Below, in pieces: positions 6,101 through 9,481 of a stretch of 9,481 nt of DNA (position 1 is the stretch's first letter; each line of letters begins with the position of its first letter). The notes beneath the pieces were generated by a model. It had not been told where the DNA came from. It worked only from the letters and a program-made list of their open reading frames with translations, and made no database searches. A program made the translations under genes and the position numbers. Origin of the DNA: JAENVT01 sp031424145 (lineage in GTDB: Bacteria > Actinomycetota > Acidimicrobiia > Acidimicrobiales > Ilumatobacteraceae); assembly GCA_031424145.1 (NCBI GenBank), contig JANPGV010000299.1, positions 1-9,481 of the forward strand, read 5' to 3'.

Positions 6101-7710
6101 ATCCGGAACACGCCGTAGCTGATGGGCTTGAGAGGGCTTCGACCGACGAGGCCGAGCGCCAGGCCGAGGACCATGCGCGTCTGTCCGGGCTCGATGATTC
6201 CGTCGTCCCAAAGCCGGGCGGTCGAGAAGTATGGATGACCCTCGCGCTCGTACTGTTCGCGAATAGGGCGGCGGAACTCCTCTTCGTCGTCGGCGCTCCA
6301 CTCCTTGCCGTTGCCCTCGAGTTGCTCGCGCCGAACCGTGGCCAACACCGACGCGGCCTGCTCGCCGCCCATCACAGAGATGCGCGCGTTCGGCCACATC
6401 CACAGAAACCGTGGCGAGTACGCCCGGCCGCACATGCTGTAGTTGCCCGCTCCATATGAACCGCCGATGACGACCGTCAGCTTCGGGACACGCGCCGTCG
6501 CGACGGCGTTGACCATCTTCGCTCCGTGCTTGGCGATTCCACCAGCCTCGTATTCGCGACCGACCATGAACCCGGTGATGTTCTGGAGGAAGAGCAACGG
6601 AATGCCGCGCTGGTCGCAGAGCTCGATGAAATGGGCGCCCTTCAATGCCGACTCCGAGAAGAGCACTCCATTGTTGGCGATGACACCAACGGGATGACCC
6701 CAGATGTGCGCGAAGCCGGTGACCAGCGTCGAGCCGAACAGCCGTTTGAACTCGAAGAACTTGCTGCCGTCGACGATCCGGGCGATCACCTCGCGCACGT
6801 CGTATGGAGTGCGGTCGTCGGCGGGGATCACGCCGTGCAGTTGCGCAGGGTCGACCGCCGGATCCTCTGCATCGATCACGTCCCACGGAGGGGGAGCGGT
6901 CCTGGGCAGCATCGACACGATTGAGCGCACGATCTCCAACGCGTGTTGGTCGTCCTCGGCGAGGTGGTCGGTCACTCCGGAGACGCTCGAATGCATCTCC
7001 CCTCCGCCGAGTTCCTCAGCCGTCACGACTTCACCCGTGGCTGCCTTCACCAACGGTGGACCGCCGAGGAAGATCGTTCCTTGATCGCGGACGATCACCG
7101 CTTCGTCGCTCATCGCCGGGACGTACGCACCGCCCGCAGTGCACGATCCCATCACGGCGGCGATCTGGGCGATGCCCCGCGAGGAAAGCTGTGCCTGGTT
7201 GTAGAAGATGCGACCGAAGTGATCGCGGTCCGGGAAGACTTCGTGCTGCTCGGGGAGGAAGGCACCACCCGAGTCGACGAGGTAGATGCACGGCAACCGA
7301 TTCTCGAGCGCGACCTCCTGGGCACGAAGGTGCTTCTTGACGGTGATCGGGTGGTAGGTGCCTCCCTTGACCGTGGCATCGTTGGCCACGATCACGCACT
7401 CCTGCCCGGCGACCCGGCCGATGCCGGTGATGATGCCGGCGCCGGGAACTTCACCGCCGTACATGCCGTGCGCCGCCATCGGCGACAGCTCGAGGAACGG
7501 CGATCCCAGGTCGAGCAACGCGTCGACTCTCTCGCGAGGCAGCATCTTGCCGCGGGACACGTGCCGTTCACGCGACGATGCCGGGCCACCCAACCGAACC
7601 GCTGCCAGTTCGGCGCGCAGGTCGGCGACAAGAGCATCGAACTGCTCGGCATTCCGCTTGAAGCGTTCGTCGGACCTGTCGATAGCACTCGACAGGATTG
7701 GGACTGGCAT
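6097..7710 (-). CDS. accD1: Acyl-CoA carboxylase beta subunit, carboxyltransferase (methylcrotonoyl-CoA carboxylase type)
   Basis: A 537-residue carboxyltransferase that moves the carboxyl group from biotin to the acyl-CoA; with methylcrotonoyl-CoA it makes 3-methylglutaconyl-CoA. Family landmarks include RHVSRGKMLPRERVDALLD (49-67), GSPFLELSPMAAHGMYG (69-85), KGGTYHPITVKKHLRAQE (115-132), the first oxyanion-hole segment GSCTAGGAYVPAMSDE (188-203), NITGFMVGREYEAGGIAK (377-394), the second oxyanion segment GGSYGAGNYSMCGRAY (416-431), and SPRFLWMWPNARISVMGGEQ. The NITGFMVG and GAGNYSMCGRAY forms are those of methylcrotonoyl-CoA carboxylase, not propionyl-CoA carboxylase; geranyl-CoA carboxylase is a less likely alternative. 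The ATG at 7710 is the only start: an in-frame TAA lies 33 bases upstream, and no clear Shine-Dalgarno precedes it. It is first in the minus-strand operon. The symbol follows the mycobacterial order. Confidence 0.93.
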   Translation of the reverse strand: MPVPILSSAIDRSDERFKRNAEQFDALVADLRAELAAVRLGGPASSRERHVSRGKMLPRERVDALLDLGSPFLELSPMAAHGMYGGEVPGAGIITGIGRVAGQECVIVANDATVKGGTYHPITVKKHLRAQEVALENRLPCIYLVDSGGAFLPEQHEVFPDRDHFGRIFYNQAQLSSRGIAQIAAVMGSCTAGGAYVPAMSDEAVIVRDQGTIFLGGPPLVKAATGEVVTAEELGGGEMHSSVSGVTDHLAEDDQHALEIVRSIVSMLPRTAPPPWDVIDAEDPAVDPAQLHGVIPADDRTPYDVREVIARIVDGSKFFEFKRLFGSTLVTGFAHIWGHPVGVIANNGVLFSESALKGAHFIELCDQRGIPLLFLQNITGFMVGREYEAGGIAKHGAKMVNAVATARVPKLTVVIGGSYGAGNYSMCGRAYSPRFLWMWPNARISVMGGEQAASVLATVRREQLEGNGKEWSADDEEEFRRPIREQYEREGHPYFSTARLWDDGIIEPGQTRMVLGLALGLVGRSPLKPISYGVFRM

Positions 7711-7748
7711 CAGCTTGCGCTGCTTGCGTTCCGGAGTAGCTTAGTCAC

Positions 7749-7788
7749 GGTTAAGTATTCTAGTTCAGGTTAAGGTGGCGGGTAAAGT
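7749..7788. promoter_or_regulatory. GGTTAAG-type repeats, candidate TetR operator region
   Basis: GGTTAAGT (7749-7756), GGTTAAGG (7768-7775) and the looser GGTAAAGT (7781-7788) occur in the same orientation between the divergent carboxylase and lyase genes. They flank or overlap the candidate minus-strand promoter. The first two start 19 bases apart. The downstream TetR-family gene makes this region a natural target for it. TetR operators are usually inverted repeats and no long one is visible here, so the assignment is tentative. Confidence 0.35.
7757..7786 (-). promoter_or_regulatory. Candidate sigma-70-type promoter of the carboxylase operon
   Basis: Read on the minus strand, TTTACC (7786-7781) and TAGAAT (7762-7757) are separated by 18 bases; the -10 matches the consensus at five of six positions, the -35 at four. 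Transcription would start near 7750, giving a 5' leader of about 40 bases before the beta-subunit ATG at 7710. It is the best pair I can see in this 108-base divergent region. Confidence 0.45.
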
Positions 7789-7809
7789 CTCGATGAGCGA
7801 TATGAGAAC

Positions 7810-7815
7810 GGAGGA
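7810..7815 (+). promoter_or_regulatory. Ribosome binding site of the lyase gene
   Basis: GGAGGA stands three bases before the ATG at 7819 and matches the anti-Shine-Dalgarno core well, fixing that start. Confidence 0.75.
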
Positions 7816-7818
7816 ACC

Positions 7819-8706
7819 ATGACCGAGCCGCGCCGAGAGGTGTTGATTCGCGACTGCGGTCCCCGCGACGGCTTGCAGGGTGAGATGCCACTGGACGTCC
7901 AAGTTAGGGTCGGACTGGCACGAGATCTGGCGTCGGCCGGAGTTCGCCACGTCGAGGCCGCGGCGTTCGTTTCCGCTCGGTCGGTGCCATCGATGGCAGG
8001 GGCCGCAGAACTCGTCGCCCAACTGCCCGATGACGGCACCAACTGGTGGGTGCTCGTTCCGAATCGCCGCGGCGCGGAGATGGCCGTCGACGCCGGGGCG
8101 TCGCGCATGACCGTCACTGTCTCGGCATCGCCCGTTTACAGCGAGAAGAACGTCAACATGACCGTCGACGAGTCACTCGCCCAGGTCGCGGAGATCCGAG
8201 CCGCGGCACCTACTGCCACCATCGACGCTGTGGTGTCGTGCTCGTTCGGGTCCTCGTTCGGTGATCGGGTCACAGCTGCCGATGTCGTCCGGGTGTGCGC
8301 TTCTTTGCGTGAACGAGGTGTCGATCAACTCACGTTGGCCGATACGACGGGCACCGCCACACCCCGCCGGATCGAGATGGTGCTCGACAAGACCGGGCCC
8401 GATGTCGGCATGCATTTTCACGACACCAGGGCAACCGCGCTGACCAACGCGGTCGCGGCGTACCAGCTTGGCGTGCGCCGGTTCGACACGGGCATAGGCG
8501 GCCTGGGCGGTTCGCCATTCGCCCCCGGTGCCGGTGGCAACCTTGCCACCGAGGACCTCGTGTTGCTGCTCGAAGACGTCGGAGTCCCAACCGGTATCGA
8601 TCTTGCCGCGTTGATCGAGGTCAGCAGAGGGCTCGGAAGGGTTCTCGGCCGAGAGCTCCCCAGTCGGGTCGCCCGCGCCGGCCCGTTGCCCGAGTTCGCG
8701 GAATGA
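7819..8706 (+). CDS. Hydroxymethylglutaryl-CoA lyase family protein
   Basis: A 295-residue TIM-barrel lyase of the HMG-CoA lyase/DRE-TIM group; HMG-CoA lyase splits 3-hydroxy-3-methylglutaryl-CoA to acetoacetate and acetyl-CoA, the last step of leucine degradation. Motifs in order: RDCGPRDGLQGE (11-22), with the catalytic Arg and metal-binding Asp in GPRDGLQ; HVEAAAFVS (44-52); VSASPVYSEKNVNMTVDESL (101-120); LADTTGTATP (173-182); HFHDT (199-203), whose two histidines bind the metal; and GGLGGSPFAPGAGGNLATED (227-246). In the family signature GLGGCP the cysteine is the mobile-loop catalytic residue; here it is S232. Length is normal for a bacterial enzyme. The ATG has a good ribosome binding site. 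The gene is divergent from the carboxylase operon and its stop overlaps the TetR gene's ATG. Family membership is firm; the exact substrate is less so because of S232. Confidence 0.88.
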   Translation: MTEPRREVLIRDCGPRDGLQGEMPLDVQVRVGLARDLASAGVRHVEAAAFVSARSVPSMAGAAELVAQLPDDGTNWWVLVPNRRGAEMAVDAGASRMTVTVSASPVYSEKNVNMTVDESLAQVAEIRAAAPTATIDAVVSCSFGSSFGDRVTAADVVRVCASLRERGVDQLTLADTTGTATPRRIEMVLDKTGPDVGMHFHDTRATALTNAVAAYQLGVRRFDTGIGGLGGSPFAPGAGGNLATEDLVLLLEDVGVPTGIDLAALIEVSRGLGRVLGRELPSRVARAGPLPEFAE

Positions 8707-9290
8707 TCGAGTTACGCGGTTCGCGCCCGAACGCCGGGCGGCTGTCGAGACGAGACGAGTTGTTGTCAATCGCTGCGGATCTGTTCGCCGAGCACGGATT
8801 CGCGAGGGTCACGGTCGACGACATCGGCAATGCAGCGGGCGTGTCGGGCCCGGCGTTGTACCACCACTTCGATAGTAAGGAGAGTCTGCTGGGCGAGATG
8901 CTCGTGCGAATCAGCGAGTCGTTGCTTTCGAAGGCGATCACCATCGTCGACGAGGTCTCGTTGGCGAAGGCACTCGATCCCATGATCGCCATGCACGTCG
9001 ACTTCGCGGTCGACAACCGATCGCTCATCACAGTTCATTTTCGGGACCTAGTCCACGCTCGAAAGGCCGATCAGCGGCGAGTCAAGGATCTGCAAAGCGC
9101 GTACGTCGACATATGGGTCGACAGCGTCGTCGCCGACCACTCCGAGGTTCTCGACGCCAGGGAAGTGCGCGCCGCGGTGCACGCGGTGTTCGGGTTGATC
9201 AACTCCACCCCGTTCAGCGGACGTCTGCGACGGGACGCGCTCGTGTCGCTTCTGCGAACGATGGCCGTCGCTGCAATCACCGCCGTGTGA
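8703..9290 (+). CDS. TetR-family transcriptional regulator
   Basis: A 195-residue one-component repressor. The N-terminal DNA-binding domain is typical: RRDELLSIAADLFAEHGFARVTVDDIGNAA (16-45), then the recognition helix region GVSGPALYHHFDSKESLL (46-63). The remaining all-helical part, about 65-195, would bind a small ligand and dimerise; it has no diagnostic motif. The ATG overlaps the lyase stop as ATGA, so the two proteins are made from one message. Position beside a leucine-pathway cluster parallels the TetR regulator of branched-chain keto-acid metabolism next to the mycobacterial accA1/accD1 operon (Rv2506, BkaR). That suggests it represses the divergent promoters at 7711-7818 and is released by a CoA thioester or acid from the pathway; this is inference from context. 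Other TetR targets cannot be excluded. Confidence 0.92.
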   Translation: MIELRGSRPNAGRLSRRDELLSIAADLFAEHGFARVTVDDIGNAAGVSGPALYHHFDSKESLLGEMLVRISESLLSKAITIVDEVSLAKALDPMIAMHVDFAVDNRSLITVHFRDLVHARKADQRRVKDLQSAYVDIWVDSVVADHSEVLDAREVRAAVHAVFGLINSTPFSGRLRRDALVSLLRTMAVAAITAV

Positions 9291-9307
9291 CCGCCGTTAA
9301 GTGGCGG
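9291..9307. repeat. CCGCC-GGCGG inverted repeat just after the regulator stop
   Basis: CCGCC (9291-9295) and GGCGG (9303-9307) form a perfect five-base stem across GTTAAGT, immediately after the TGA of the TetR gene. It may be a weak terminator (no T-tract follows) or a protein-binding site. The segment from 9296 closely resembles the divergent promoter at 7769-7783. Confidence 0.4.
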
Positions 9308-9481
9308 GTCTGGGTGCCGCGACAGAACAATGGTCATTCCGTCCATCTCATTTCCCTGGTGCGACGTCGATAGATAGTTGATGCACATGAACCCGACTCC
9401 TCGTGAGCAGTGCATTCGCGCCGCCGAAGATGCGCGCAAACCACGATCCGTTTCGAGATCGGTTCGAGTATTCGGCGCGGT
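9308..9481. other. Right-edge sequence, no convincing gene
   Basis: No gene can be supported here. A plus-strand frame from ATG 9381 (second ATG 9387, MNPTPREQCIRAAEDARK) stays open to the edge, as does one from GTG 9404, but neither has a ribosome binding site. A minus-strand frame entering from the edge and ending with a TGA around 9352 (NGSWFARIFGGANALL inside) is equally plausible by codon use. The window stops too early to choose. Confidence 0.4.

Noticed and set aside
5192..6118. 308-codon plus-strand frame opposite the biotin carboxylase
   Set aside because: It is a GC-rich antisense shadow, lacking any motif, while the minus strand has every biotin carboxylase landmark.
6101..6886. 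N-terminal extension of the biotin carboxylase frame by 262 residues
   Set aside because: This stretch is another frame of the carboxyltransferase gene; biotin carboxylase homology begins right after GTG 6100 (TLFDTVLIANRGEIA).
6097..7710. Propionyl-CoA carboxylase beta subunit
   Set aside because: The NITGFMVG and GAGNYSMCGRAYSPRFLWMWP segments are of the methylcrotonoyl-CoA type, and the neighbours are leucine-pathway genes.
6943..7773. 276-codon plus-strand frame opposite the carboxyltransferase
   Set aside because: Antisense shadow of a clearly identified gene; its sequence is Asp/Arg/His-rich and unlike a folded family.
9071..9439. Minus-strand frame overlapping the TetR gene
   Set aside because: It lies mostly antisense to a firm TetR gene and has no domain pattern or ribosome binding site.

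Overview
The window is GC-rich, uses GTG as well as ATG starts, and has tightly packed genes with 4-bp stop/start overlaps. The order carboxyltransferase, biotin carboxylase, acyl-CoA dehydrogenase matches the accD1-accA1-fadE19 cluster of mycobacteria. Together this points to a high-GC actinobacterium; an acidimicrobial or mycobacterial relative is possible, but the genus cannot be fixed from sequence alone.

Layout. (1) Bases 1-531, minus strand: the N-terminal part of a secreted or surface protein with a signal peptide, an Ig/PKD-like domain with four cysteines, and a perfect in-frame repeat of LPPDPVV; it runs off the left edge. (2) A divergent intergenic region (532-773) precedes a plus-strand pair joined by an ATGA overlap: an isochorismatase-like cysteine hydrolase (774-1385) and a zinc-free quinone-oxidoreductase-type dehydrogenase (1382-2326). 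(3) A small four-helix membrane protein of the DUF2127 type (2473-2967) follows, whose start is uncertain. Its 3' end overlaps the next minus-strand gene tail to tail. (4) A minus-strand operon, transcribed from 7710 to 2953, encodes the beta subunit (6097-7710) and biotin-carrying alpha subunit (4070-6100) of an acyl-CoA carboxylase, best read as methylcrotonoyl-CoA carboxylase, then an acyl-CoA dehydrogenase (2953-4092). (5) Divergent from it on the plus strand are an HMG-CoA lyase-family gene (7819-8706) and a TetR-family regulator (8703-9290), again joined by an ATGA overlap. The last 190 bases hold a small GC inverted repeat and no convincing gene.

How it fits together. Genes in blocks 4 and 5 form most of the leucine/isovalerate degradation pathway: acyl-CoA to enoyl-CoA by the dehydrogenase, carboxylation by the two carboxylase subunits, and cleavage to acetoacetate and acetyl-CoA by the lyase. 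The methylglutaconyl-CoA hydratase is not in the window. The TetR protein is the obvious candidate repressor of the divergent promoter region 7711-7818, which carries repeated GGTTAAG-like motifs.

Most of the window is conventional metabolism. The points most worth checking are: a serine in place of the signature catalytic cysteine of HMG-CoA lyase; an acyl-CoA dehydrogenase whose catalytic glutamate is in the general position rather than the isovaleryl-CoA dehydrogenase position; the unrecognised repeat-bearing exported protein at the left edge; and a GTTAAG(G)TGGCGGGT motif shared by the divergent promoter and the sequence just after the regulator gene. I did not see a clear new multi-gene system.
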